Origin: Streptomyces sp. LHD-70 | Lineage (GTDB): Bacteria; Actinomycetota; Actinomycetes; Streptomycetales; Streptomycetaceae | Direction of reading: 5' to 3' | Length of the DNA: 64,000 nt | NCBI RefSeq assembly: GCF_031157275.1 | Contig: NZ_JAVIFW010000021.1 | Span: 1 to 64,000, forward strand | Shown: in pieces, positions 1 to 8,016 of the stretch | Position numbering within the stretch: position 1 is the first letter of the stretch | Layout of the letters: every line of letters starts with the position of its first letter | Made by a program: the position numbers and the translations under genes | The notes under the pieces: generated by a model | The model's input: the letters and a program-made list of their open reading frames with translations, nothing else | Told to the model about the DNA's origin: nothing | Databases searched by the model: none

Positions 1-20
1 TTCCGGGCCTTTCGGCGGTG

Positions 21-60
21 TTGACTCTATCAGATCCTTTCGGGCCTGATTCCCAGTCAA
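21..60. promoter_or_regulatory. imperfect inverted repeat, possible operator
   Basis: TTGACT (21-26) pairs with AGTCAA (55-60), and ATCAG (29-33) pairs with CTGAT (46-50) around a short loop. The TTGACT arm also resembles a -35 element. It could be an operator or a weak hairpin. No gene in the window is obviously served by it. Confidence 0.25.
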
Positions 61-278
61 CTGGGTTTGTCTTTGCGGCTGTTGGGCCGTTCCGACGATC
101 AAACTCTAGTGGATTTCCCTGGCCGTTCAAAATCGGGCCACGAATTCAATTCCAGGCATACCGAAATTGACCCCGTTGGGAGATCTAGCTGAGTTTGATG
201 TGCCAGCCTCCCCCTGAGGGGAGCCGCTCCGCACGCACGAATGCGCCGGTTGCGTTCTGGCGGAGATGTAAACCTACT

Positions 279-318
279 GGAGCGGGGCGCCCCGATGCAA
301 ATCGAGGCGCCCCGCTCC
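279..318 (-). terminator. terminator hairpin after rnj
   Basis: A 13-bp perfect stem (279-291 with 306-318, GGAGCGGGGCGCC) with a 14-nt loop lies about 40 nt beyond the RNase J stop codon. There is no clear T-run, as is usual for streptomycete terminators. Confidence 0.7.
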
Positions 319-360
319 CAGTTGGCGCTGCTCCGAGCCTCAGAGAGGCCGGGCGGAAGG

Positions 361-2046
361 TCAGACCTCCACGACGACCGGCAGGATCATCGGGCGCCGG
401 CGGTAGTTGTCGGAGACCCACTTGCCCAGCGTGCGGCGGATGAGCTGCTGCAGCTGGTGCGGTTCCACGACTCCGTCCTGAGCGGAGCGTTCCAGGGCTT
501 CCCCGATCTTCGGCATGACGGCGCCGAAGGCGTTGTCCTCGATACCCGAGCCGCGTGCCTGGATGTGCGGGCCGCCCGTGATCTTGCCCGTGGTGGAGTC
601 CACGACGACGAAGACCGAGATGATGCCCTCGTCGCCGAGGATGCGGCGGTCCTTGAGGGAGGACTCGGTGACATCGCCGACCGAGAGGCCGTCGACGTAG
701 ACGTAACCCGCCTGGACCTTGCCGACGATCTTGGCCTTGCCCTGGACGAGGTCGACGACCACGCCGTCCTCGGCGATCACGATGTTCTGGTGCGGCACAC
801 CCGTTAGGGCGCCGAGCTCGGCGTTGGCGCGCAGGTGGCGCCATTCACCGTGGACCGGCATCAGGTTCTTGGGCTTGCAGATGTTGTAGAAGTACAGCAA
901 CTCGCCCGCCGACGCGTGGCCGGAGACGTGGACCTTGGCGTTGCCCTTGTGGACCACGTTGGCGCCCCAGCGCGTCAGGCCGTTGATCACGCGGTAGACC
1001 GCGTTCTCGTTGCCGGGGATCAGGGACGACGCCAGGATCACGGTGTCGCCCTGGACGATGCGGATCTGGTGGTCCCGGTTGGCCATGCGGGAGAGCGCGG
1101 CCATGGGTTCGCCCTGCGAGCCCGTGCACACGAGGACGACTTCGTCGTCCGGCAGGTCGTCGAGGGTCTTGACGTCGACGACCAGGCCCGGCGGGACGCG
1201 CAGGTAGCCGAGGTCCCGGGCGATGCCCATGTTGCGGACCATGGAGCGGCCGACGAAGGCGACCCGGCGGCCGTACTCGTGAGCGGCGTCCAGGATCTGC
1301 TGGATGCGGTGCACGTGGCTGGCGAAGCTCGCCACGATGATGCGCTTGCGGGCGCTGGCGAAGACCTGTCGTACGACGTTCGAGATGTCGCGCTCGGGCG
1401 GTACGAAGCCGGGGACCTCGGCGTTCGTCGAGTCCGAGAGGAGCAGGTCGATGCCCTCCTCGGCGAGACGCGCGAAGGTGTTCAGGTCCGTGAGGCGGCC
1501 GTCGAGCGGCAGCTGGTCCATCTTGAAGTCGCCGGTGTGGACCACCATGCCCGCAGGGGTGCGGATGGCGACCGCGAGGGCGTCCGGGATGGAGTGGTTG
1601 ACCGCCACGAACTCGCAGTCAAAGGGGCCGACCCGCTCGCGGTGCCCCTCCTTGACCTCGAGGGTGTACGGGCGGATGCGGTGCTCCTGGAGCTTCGCCT
1701 CGATCAGGGCGAGGGTCAGCTTGGAGCCGATCAGCGGGATGTCCGGCTTCTCGCGGAGGAGGTACGGGACGGCGCCGATGTGGTCCTCGTGACCGTGGGT
1801 GAGGACGATGCCCTCGATGTCGTCGAGGCGGTCCCGGATGCTGCTGAAGTCCGGCAGGATCAGGTCGATTCCGGGCTGCTCCTCCTCGGGGAAGAGCACT
1901 CCGCAGTCGACGATCAGCAGGCGTCCGCCGTACTCGAACACGGTCATGTTGCGGCCGATCTCGCCGAGGCCGCCGAGCGGGGTGACGCGGAGGCCGCCCT
2001 CGGGCAGCTTCGGCGGTGAGCCGAGCTCAGGGTGCGGATGACTCAA
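361..2046 (-). CDS. rnj: ribonuclease J
   Basis: Metallo-beta-lactamase/beta-CASP ribonuclease of 561 aa, a normal length for RNase J. It combines endonuclease and 5'-3' exonuclease activity in mRNA decay and rRNA maturation. The zinc-binding HxHxDH-type motif is HGHEDH at residues 84-89, in the N-terminal metallo-beta-lactamase half. The beta-CASP region and the RNase J C-terminal domain follow. The start is taken as TTG at 2046 because AGGAGAG lies 5 nt upstream. dapA lies directly upstream on the same strand, but a 10-bp hairpin separates them, so rnj may have its own promoter in the 157-nt gap. The family call is firm; the balance of endo- and exonuclease activity cannot be read from sequence. 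Confidence 0.95.
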   Translation of the reverse strand: MSHPHPELGSPPKLPEGGLRVTPLGGLGEIGRNMTVFEYGGRLLIVDCGVLFPEEEQPGIDLILPDFSSIRDRLDDIEGIVLTHGHEDHIGAVPYLLREKPDIPLIGSKLTLALIEAKLQEHRIRPYTLEVKEGHRERVGPFDCEFVAVNHSIPDALAVAIRTPAGMVVHTGDFKMDQLPLDGRLTDLNTFARLAEEGIDLLLSDSTNAEVPGFVPPERDISNVVRQVFASARKRIIVASFASHVHRIQQILDAAHEYGRRVAFVGRSMVRNMGIARDLGYLRVPPGLVVDVKTLDDLPDDEVVLVCTGSQGEPMAALSRMANRDHQIRIVQGDTVILASSLIPGNENAVYRVINGLTRWGANVVHKGNAKVHVSGHASAGELLYFYNICKPKNLMPVHGEWRHLRANAELGALTGVPHQNIVIAEDGVVVDLVQGKAKIVGKVQAGYVYVDGLSVGDVTESSLKDRRILGDEGIISVFVVVDSTTGKITGGPHIQARGSGIEDNAFGAVMPKIGEALERSAQDGVVEPHQLQQLIRRTLGKWVSDNYRRRPMILPVVVEV

Positions 2047-2064
2047 AAGACTCTCCTAACCACA

Positions 2065-2094
2065 CGCGCCACGTACCCAGAGGCACGTGGCGCG
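2065..2094 (-). terminator. hairpin between dapA and rnj
   Basis: A perfect 10-bp stem, CGCGCCACGT (2065-2074) with ACGTGGCGCG (2085-2094), and a 10-nt loop lie after the dapA stop and just upstream of the rnj ribosome-binding site. It could end dapA transcription or process a shared transcript. Confidence 0.55.
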
Positions 2095-2203
2095 CATGAC
2101 ATTCGTGCAGGTGCAGATGTTGTCTGCAGTTCTCGTCTGTGCTGTCTGTTTGCGTGTGTGGTGCTTGTTGAGTTGTGCGGTTGTTCAGTTGTGAAGTCTG
2201 TTG

Positions 2204-3103
2204 TCAGAGCTGTACCCCGCCGGCGGCGAGGTCGATCTTGAGCTGGTGAGTTTCCTCGTTCGACAGTTCGACCAGCGGCAGGCGCAGCGGTCCGGCGGGC
2301 AGGTTCTGCAGGGTGAGGGCGGCCTTGGTGGTGATGACGCCCTGGGTGCGGAACATGCCCGTGAAGACCGGCAGCAGCTTCTGGTGGATCTCGGTCGCCT
2401 TGCGTACGTCGCCCGAGAGGTGCGCGTCGAGCATGGCGCGCAGTTCGGGCGTGACGACGTGGCTGACGACGGAGACGAAGCCGACCGCGCCGACGGAGAG
2501 CAGCGGCAGGTTGAGCATGTCGTCGCCGGAGTACCAGGCGAGGCCGGAGCGGGCGATGGCCCAGCTGGCGCGGCCGAGGTCGCCCTTGGCGTCCTTGTTG
2601 GCGACGATCCGCGGGTGCTCGGCGAGCGCGACGATCGTCTCGGTGTTGATGGGTACGCCGCTGCGGCCGGGGATGTCGTAGAGCATGACGGGCAGCTCGG
2701 TGGCGTCCGCGATCGCGGTGAAGTGCCGGTAGAGGCCTTCCTGCGGCGGCTTGTTGTAGTACGGCGTGACGGTGAGGAGGCCGTGGGCGCCGACCTTCTC
2801 GGCGGCGCGGGCCAGTTCGATGCTGTGACGGGTGTCGTTGGTGCCGACTCCGGCGACGACGTGGGCGCGGTCGCCCACCGCCTCCACCACGGCTCGTACG
2901 AGCTCGGTTTTCTCCGCGTCGCTGGTGGTCGGGGACTCGCCGGTGGTGCCGTTGACGATCAGGCCGTCGTTGCCTGCGTCCACCAGGTGGGTGGCGAGTC
3001 GCTGCGCGCCATCGAGGTCGAGTGCGCCGTCCGCCGCGAAGGGCGTGACCATGGCGGTGAGGACCCTCCCGAAGGGGGTTTGCGGAGTCGAGGTCGGAGC
3101 CAT
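2204..3103 (-). CDS. dapA: 4-hydroxy-tetrahydrodipicolinate synthase
   Basis: Condenses pyruvate with aspartate semialdehyde, the first committed step to diaminopimelate and lysine, in the cytoplasm. About 299 aa, normal for the class I aldolase TIM-barrel family. GTTGES lies at residues 52-57, the conserved Tyr of YDIPGR at 142, and the Schiff-base lysine is K170 in ANKDAKG. I chose the ATG at 3103, giving an N-terminus MAPTSTPQ; a GTG three codons earlier (3112) is the alternative. Neither has a strong Shine-Dalgarno. dapB, the next enzyme of the pathway, is about 3 kb away on the same strand and separated by thyX and small membrane-protein genes. Confidence 0.95.
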   Translation of the reverse strand: MAPTSTPQTPFGRVLTAMVTPFAADGALDLDGAQRLATHLVDAGNDGLIVNGTTGESPTTSDAEKTELVRAVVEAVGDRAHVVAGVGTNDTRHSIELARAAEKVGAHGLLTVTPYYNKPPQEGLYRHFTAIADATELPVMLYDIPGRSGVPINTETIVALAEHPRIVANKDAKGDLGRASWAIARSGLAWYSGDDMLNLPLLSVGAVGFVSVVSHVVTPELRAMLDAHLSGDVRKATEIHQKLLPVFTGMFRTQGVITTKAALTLQNLPAGPLRLPLVELSNEETHQLKIDLAAGGVQL

Positions 3104-3188
3104 GGGTAACACGCTACTCGCTGCTCAGTGCGAGGTCCCCCCTCGGGTGGAGGTGAGGGGCCCGACAACGGGGCCAAATCGAAAGGAT

Positions 3189-3226
3189 CCCGGCACTGCC
3201 TGCTCGGGGGTTCAAGCAGTGCCGGG
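3189..3226 (-). terminator. terminator hairpin after thyX
   Basis: An 11-bp perfect stem, CCCGGCACTGC (3189-3199) with GCAGTGCCGGG (3216-3226), lies in the gap between the thyX stop and the dapA start. Confidence 0.6.
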
Positions 3227-3384
3227 TCCGTTTGATCAGGCTAGATGAACTTCTCGAAATGCCGCAATACGGACACTTCGCACGGCTGACCGTACATCTG
3301 TGCCTGCCACCGAAAGCCCCGTGTGTCGCGAACTGCTGAGCCCTGCGGGGCACGCGCCAGCGGTTGCGGATCCCGCGATCGCCG

Positions 3385-4137
3385 CTATGGGGCCACGCGG
3401 CCGTTCTTGTTGAACGCGGCGTAGGTGAGCGGCATGAGCTTGGCCCACTCCTGCTCCATCTTCTCGCCGACCATCTCGATCTCCCGCTGCGGGAAGGACG
3501 GCACCTTGGCCAGTTCGTGCTGCGTGCGCAGGCCGAGGAAGTGCATCAGCGAGCGGGCGTTGCACGTCGCGTACATCGAGGAGAAGAGGCCGACCGGCAG
3601 GACCGCGCGGGCGACCTCGCGGGCCACTCCCGCGGCGAGCATCTCCTGGTACGACTCGTACGCCTGGCGGTACGTGTCCTCCATGACGCGGCCCGTGAGC
3701 TCCTGCTGCCCCTGGGTGCCCTCCACGAAGACGTACTTCCCCGGGCGGCCCTCCTGGACGAGCTTGCGGGACTCGTCCGGGACGTAGAACACCGGCTGGA
3801 GCTCCCTGTACCGCCCCGACTCTTCGTTGTACGACCAGCCCACGCGGTGTCGCATGAACTCGCGGAAGACGAAGATGGGGGCGCTGATGAAGAACGTCAT
3901 CGAGTTGTGCTCGAAGGGGCTGCCGTGGCGGTCCCGCATCAGGTAGTTGATCAGGCCCTTGGAGCGCTCCGGGTCCTTGGTGAGCTCGTCGAGGGACTGC
4001 TCGCCCGCGGTGGAGACGCGGGCCGCCCACAGCACGTCGCTGTCGGCGGCGCTGTGCTTCACCAGCTCGACGGTGACATCGCTGCGGAAACTCGGCTTCA
4101 GGTCTGCTTCGGGGGTCGCTTCGGGGGTATCGCTCAC
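3385..4137 (-). CDS. thyX: FAD-dependent thymidylate synthase ThyX
   Basis: Makes dTMP from dUMP using methylenetetrahydrofolate and reduced FAD. About 250 aa. The ThyX signature is present: RHR at residues 96-98 followed by S107 (spacing of eight) within WSYNEESGRY. The C-terminal region carries the expected NARSLMHFLGLR nucleotide-binding segment. I start at GTG 4137 because GGAAGGA (4147-4153) is correctly spaced before it; the TTG at 4155 would overlap that site. Single gene, flanked by a terminator downstream and a divergent small membrane-protein gene upstream. Confidence 0.94.
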   Translation of the reverse strand: MSDTPEATPEADLKPSFRSDVTVELVKHSAADSDVLWAARVSTAGEQSLDELTKDPERSKGLINYLMRDRHGSPFEHNSMTFFISAPIFVFREFMRHRVGWSYNEESGRYRELQPVFYVPDESRKLVQEGRPGKYVFVEGTQGQQELTGRVMEDTYRQAYESYQEMLAAGVAREVARAVLPVGLFSSMYATCNARSLMHFLGLRTQHELAKVPSFPQREIEMVGEKMEQEWAKLMPLTYAAFNKNGRVAP

Positions 4138-4349
4138 CGGCGGGGGTCCTTCCAAATCGCACTCGCTCGGGCGGCGCCCACTCTACGGCTCGGCACTGAC
4201 AGAGGGCCGTTCGGCGGTGCTCTGCAACGTTCTTTGGTGAATTTCCTGATTCAGGGCACCAATGTGACCTTTTGAACGTCTGTCTTGGTAGCAGTGATTC
4301 AGTTCGAGACCCGTGTGGTCTCCCGTGACACCAAGGAGCCGAGCCCCTC

Positions 4350-4589
4350 ATGTTCCGTCGGCGCGAGCCCGTTCCGTTCGCCTTCATCGCTGAAGCCGAC
4401 AAGTTCCGCAGCAACGTCACTCCCCCGCCCCGCGAACGCGCGACGGTCAGTCAGATCATGGGCCGCACACTGATCGGCGCGACGCTGGTCGCCGGCCTCG
4501 TGGGCTCCCTGCTCTTCGGGCTGCCCGCGCTCTCCCCGGAGCAGTCACCCGCGTCCACCCAGCAGTCCGAAGCCGCCGACGGACGCTGA
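4350..4589 (+). CDS. small single-pass membrane protein, hypothetical
   Basis: 79-aa protein of unknown function. A basic N-terminus is followed by one predicted transmembrane helix at about residues 40-62 (GATLVAGLVGSLLFGLPAL) and a short polar tail. AAGGAG lies 12 nt before the ATG. It is divergent from thyX and reads in the same direction as the next membrane protein. Codon bias is typical of the organism, which supports a real gene. No domain recognised. Confidence 0.6.
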   Translation: MFRRREPVPFAFIAEADKFRSNVTPPPRERATVSQIMGRTLIGATLVAGLVGSLLFGLPALSPEQSPASTQQSEAADGR

Positions 4590-4728
4590 CGCGCGGTCAG
4601 GGGCGCGGCCGTCCGGCCCCGGCGACACGGCACGGCGCGGCCGAACCCCCGAGGGTGGCCGCTCGTCCGCCCTCTGGGTAGCCTCACCGGGCACACAGCC
4701 CAACGCGTGCTTCGAGTGAGGAACAGTC

Positions 4729-5286
4729 GTGCCCCTGCCCTTCCTGACGGCCGACCGCGCTTTTGACGAAGCGGCGGACGACGTCGCGCTCCCGTACGAC
4801 GACCGCGACACCTGGCGGCGTCCGTACCGGCCAGGCCCGTGGCGCGTCGCCGCGGCGGCGCTGCTCCTGCTCCTCGCCTCGTACGTCCTGTTCGCCGCGG
4901 TGATCATCGCCGTCGCCGGGGAGACGCCGGGCGCGATCGCCTGCGGGGCCGGTGCGTTGCTCGTGATCGCCGCTGCGGCCCAGATGCTGCGCGTCGGTGC
5001 CTGGGTCAGCGCACGCGGGCTGCGCCAGGTGGGGTTCTTCCGTACACGTACGGTCGCGTGGGCGCAGGTCGTCGCCGTGCGCACGACGCAGCAGCCGGTG
5101 CGGTGGCTCGGGCTGCCGCGGACCGTGCAGGGGCAGGCGCTCGTACTCGTCTGCCAGGGCGGCGAGACGCTCGCGGCGCCGCTGCTCACCGACCGGAGCG
5201 CCGACTTCCTCTCGCGGCGCGAGGCGTTCGACCGGGCCGCCGACTCGGTCGAGGCGTGGGCGGCCGAGTACCGCCCGGTCGCGTAG
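4729..5286 (+). CDS. membrane protein with PH-like C-terminal region
   Basis: 185 aa. Two transmembrane helices at about residues 41-85 are followed by a soluble tail of the type RxVGFFRTRTVAWAQVVAVRT...LGLPRTVQG, which resembles small actinobacterial PH-domain membrane proteins. Its function is not known; such domains may organise membrane-associated complexes. The GTG start at 4729 is supported by GAGGAAC just upstream. A strong hairpin follows immediately. The PH-like assignment is by pattern only. Confidence 0.75.
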   Translation: MPLPFLTADRAFDEAADDVALPYDDRDTWRRPYRPGPWRVAAAALLLLLASYVLFAAVIIAVAGETPGAIACGAGALLVIAAAAQMLRVGAWVSARGLRQVGFFRTRTVAWAQVVAVRTTQQPVRWLGLPRTVQGQALVLVCQGGETLAAPLLTDRSADFLSRREAFDRAADSVEAWAAEYRPVA

Positions 5287-5300
5287 CCCCGTAGAACGCC

Positions 5301-5347
5301 GAAACCCCCGCCCCTGCCCGGAGAACCGGGTCAGGGGCGGGGGTTTC
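5301..5347. terminator. bidirectional terminator
   Basis: A 16-bp perfect stem (5301-5316 with 5332-5347, GAAACCCCCGCCCCTG) is topped by a further CCCGG/CCGGG stem and an AGAA loop. It lies between convergent genes and has A and T runs at the two ends, so it can serve both strands. Confidence 0.85.
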
Positions 5348-5364
5348 TCACGGCAGGTGCCGGT

Positions 5365-5805
5365 TCACTTCCCGTCGTGGAGCGTGATCGCCCGCTGCAT
5401 GGCCTTGCGGGCGCGCGGGGTGTCGCGGGCGTCGTGGTACGCGATCGCCAGGCGGAACCAGCAGCGCCAGTCGTCCGGCGCGTCCTCGGTCTCCGCGCGG
5501 CGCTTGGCGAAGACCTCGTCCGCAGATTCACGGTCGATACGGCCGCTCGGCAGGCGCTTGAGCTCGTCGACCGGGAGGCCGCCCTCCGCTTCGAGCTCGG
5601 CGGCCAGGGCGTTCGCCTTGCGGGCGAACTGGGTGGTCTTCCAGAGGAACCACACGCCGATCAGCGGCAGTACGAGCACCGCGATCCCGAAGGTGACGGT
5701 GACCGCGGTGCCCTCGCGTATCAGCAGCACGCCGCGGCTGCCGACCAGGACGAAGTAGACGACCAGGGCGGCGGCCAGGGCGAAGTACGTGATCTTTGCG
5801 CGCAT
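5365..5805 (-). CDS. membrane protein with TPR-like C-terminus, hypothetical
   Basis: 146 aa starting MRAKITYF. The reading frame is open further upstream, but that part overlaps dapB in another frame and lacks sensible composition, so the ATG at 5805 is preferred. Two hydrophobic segments (about residues 5-24 and 33-53) are followed by a helical region ending in WRCWFRLAIAYHDARDTPRA, which looks like one or two tetratricopeptide helices. It starts 28 nt after dapB, so it is likely the last gene of the pnp-M16-dapB transcript. Function unknown. Confidence 0.75.
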   Translation of the reverse strand: MRAKITYFALAAALVVYFVLVGSRGVLLIREGTAVTVTFGIAVLVLPLIGVWFLWKTTQFARKANALAAELEAEGGLPVDELKRLPSGRIDRESADEVFAKRRAETEDAPDDWRCWFRLAIAYHDARDTPRARKAMQRAITLHDGK

Positions 5806-5833
5806 CGAAGAGTCGATTCGGGGGAGGAAGGAG

Positions 5834-6589
5834 TCAGCTGTCGAGGTCGAGGAAGTGTTCCAGGCCGAAGGTGAGGCCCGGGGTGTCCACGACGCGGCGC
5901 ACACCGAGCAGGATGCCCGGCATGAAGCTCTTGTGGTGCAGCGAGTCGTGACGGATCGTCAGCGTCTCGCCCTCACCGCCGAGCAGCACCTCCTGGTGGG
6001 CGAGCAGTCCGCGAAGCCGCACCGAGTGCACCGGTACGCCGTCGACGTCCGCGCCGCGGGCGCCGTCCAGGGCCGTGGAAGTGGCGTCGGGCTGCGGGGC
6101 GCAGCCTGCCTTCTCCCGGGCCTCGGCGATCAGTTGGGCCGTACGGTGCGCGGTGCCGCTCGGGGCGTCCGCCTTGTTCGGGTGGTGCAGCTCGATGACC
6201 TCGGCGGACTCGAAGAAGCGGGCCGCCTTCTGCGCGAACTGCATGGTCAGGACCGCGCCGATGGAGAAGTTCGGGGCGATCAGGACACCCGTGGAGGGCT
6301 GGGCGTCCAGCCAGCCGCGCAGCTGCGCGAGACGCTCGTCGGTCCAGCCCGTCGTACCGACGACGCCGTGGATGCCGTTCGCGACGCAGTACTCGAGGTT
6401 GCCCATCACCGCGTCCGGGTGCGTCAGGTCGACGACGACCTGGGCGCCCACCTCGGCAAGGGTCTCGATCTTGTCGTCGCGGTCGAGGGCGGCGACCAGT
6501 TCCAGGTCGTCGGCGGCCTCGACGGACCGGGCCGCCTCCGAGCCGATCCGGCCCTTGGCGCCGAGGACCGCCACGCGCAGCTTGCTCAT
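5834..6589 (-). CDS. dapB: 4-hydroxy-tetrahydrodipicolinate reductase
   Basis: NAD(P)H-dependent reductase acting directly after DapA in diaminopimelate/lysine synthesis. 251 aa. Nucleotide-binding GAKGRIG at residues 10-16, VGTTG at 77-81, and the catalytic/substrate motif ELHHPNK at 133-139 followed by DAPSGT at 141-146 are all present. AAGGAA precedes the ATG by 8 nt. It lies 47 nt downstream of the M16 peptidase gene in the same direction and is probably co-transcribed with it. Confidence 0.96.
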   Translation of the reverse strand: MSKLRVAVLGAKGRIGSEAARSVEAADDLELVAALDRDDKIETLAEVGAQVVVDLTHPDAVMGNLEYCVANGIHGVVGTTGWTDERLAQLRGWLDAQPSTGVLIAPNFSIGAVLTMQFAQKAARFFESAEVIELHHPNKADAPSGTAHRTAQLIAEAREKAGCAPQPDATSTALDGARGADVDGVPVHSVRLRGLLAHQEVLLGGEGETLTIRHDSLHHKSFMPGILLGVRRVVDTPGLTFGLEHFLDLDS

Positions 6590-6636
6590 GTGCTTGATTC
6601 CTTACGGGTGTTGAGAGCCGTACGGCCTTACGCGGT

Positions 6637-8016
6637 TTACGCGACCGCTTCGTGCAGCCGGGCCGCCTGCTTGTCCGTCAGCGGGCCGATGACGGACAGC
6701 GAGGGACGCTGTCCCAGGATGTCGCGTGCCACCTCCCGCACCTCGTCCGGGGTGACCGCCGCTATCCGGGCGAGCATGTCGTCCACCGACATGTGGTCGC
6801 CCCAGCACAGCTCGCTCTTGCCGATGCGGTTCATGAGCGCCCCGGTGTCCTCCAGGCCGAGCACGGTGGAGCCGGCGAGCTGGCCGATGGCGCGGCCGAT
6901 CTCGTCGTCGGAGAGGCCGTGTTCGGCGACCTGGTCGAGCTCGTCGCGGCAGATCCTCAGGACGTCGTGCACCTGGCTCGGGCGGCAGCCCGCGTACACC
7001 CCGAAGAGGCCGCAGTCGGCATAGCCCGAGGTGTACGAGTACACGCTGTAGGCCAGGCCGCGCTTCTCGCGGACCTCCTGGAACAGGCGGGACGACATGC
7101 CGCCGCCCAGTGCCGTGTTGAGGACGCCGAGGGCCCAGCGGCGCTCGTCGGTGCGGGCCAGGCCCGGCATGCCGAGGACCACGTGGGCCTGCTCGGTCTT
7201 CCGGTCGACCACGTCGAGTCCGCCGGCCGTCCGGATGGCGCGGCGGCCGTCGCGGGGCGCGATCGGGCTCGCCTCCAGGTCCTTGAGGGCGCCGGCCTTC
7301 TCGAAGGCGGCGCGGACCTGGCGTACGACCTTGTTGTGGTCGACGTTGCCCGCGGCCGCGACCACCAGGTGGCGCGGGTCGTAGTGCTTCTTGTAGAAGC
7401 GCCGGATACGGGAGGCGTCCAGGCCGTTGACCGTGTCGACGGTGCCGAGGACCGGGCGGCCGAGCGGGGTGTCGCCGAGCATCGTGTGCGCGAACAGGTC
7501 GTGCACGCAGTCGCCCGGGTCGTCGTCGGTCATCGCGATCTCTTCGAGGATCACGCCGCGCTCCGCGTCGACGTCCTCCTGCTCGATCAGCGAACCGGTG
7601 AGCATGTCGCACACCACGTCGATCGCGAGCGGCAGGTCGGTGTCGAGCACGCGCGCGTAGTAGCAGGTGAACTCCTTCGCCGTGAAGGCGTTCATCTCGC
7701 CGCCGACCGCGTCGATCGCGGCGGAGATGTCCAGGGCGGTGCGCTTCTTGGTGCCCTTGAAGAGGAGGTGTTCCAGGTAGTGCGTGGCTCCGTTCAGGGA
7801 CGGCGTCTCGTCGCGCGATCCGACGTTGGCCCAGATCCCGAAGGTCGCGGAGCGTACGGAGGGCAGGGTCTCGGTGACGACCCGCAGGCCGCCCGGCAGA
7901 GTCGTGCGGCGCACGGTGCCGATGCCGTCCTTGCCCTTGAGCAGGGTTTGAGTACGGGCGACGGCCCGCCTCTCCGAGGAGGGGCGGGCCGTCGTCGTGG
8001 TGCTACGGGACGTCAC
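6637..8016 (-). CDS. M16 family zinc metallopeptidase
   Basis: 459 aa, pitrilysin/processing-peptidase family. The inverted zinc motif HxxEH is HYLEH at residues 79-83, with the third ligand probably in RGVILEEIA near residue 159. Both M16 halves (active N-terminal and structural C-terminal) are present. The GTG start overlaps the pnp stop (GTGA, 8013-8016), so the two genes are translationally coupled. This pnp-peptidase pairing is common in actinomycetes. The natural substrate is unknown. Confidence 0.92.
   Translation of the reverse strand: MTSRSTTTTARPSSERRAVARTQTLLKGKDGIGTVRRTTLPGGLRVVTETLPSVRSATFGIWANVGSRDETPSLNGATHYLEHLLFKGTKKRTALDISAAIDAVGGEMNAFTAKEFTCYYARVLDTDLPLAIDVVCDMLTGSLIEQEDVDAERGVILEEIAMTDDDPGDCVHDLFAHTMLGDTPLGRPVLGTVDTVNGLDASRIRRFYKKHYDPRHLVVAAAGNVDHNKVVRQVRAAFEKAGALKDLEASPIAPRDGRRAIRTAGGLDVVDRKTEQAHVVLGMPGLARTDERRWALGVLNTALGGGMSSRLFQEVREKRGLAYSVYSYTSGYADCGLFGVYAGCRPSQVHDVLRICRDELDQVAEHGLSDDEIGRAIGQLAGSTVLGLEDTGALMNRIGKSELCWGDHMSVDDMLARIAAVTPDEVREVARDILGQRPSLSVIGPLTDKQAARLHEAVA

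Larger units (their letters stand above)
1..360. other. gene-free stretch at the left edge
   Basis: No convincing coding region is seen here. It is less GC-rich than the surrounding genes and resembles a promoter region belonging to a gene outside the window. It holds an imperfect inverted repeat near the edge and, at its right end, the likely RNase J terminator, both listed separately. Confidence 0.5.

Noticed and set aside
96..108. Possible tRNA or other stable RNA in the left-edge region
   Set aside because: No cloverleaf arms or T-loop GTTCGAAT-type sequence could be found there or anywhere else in the window.
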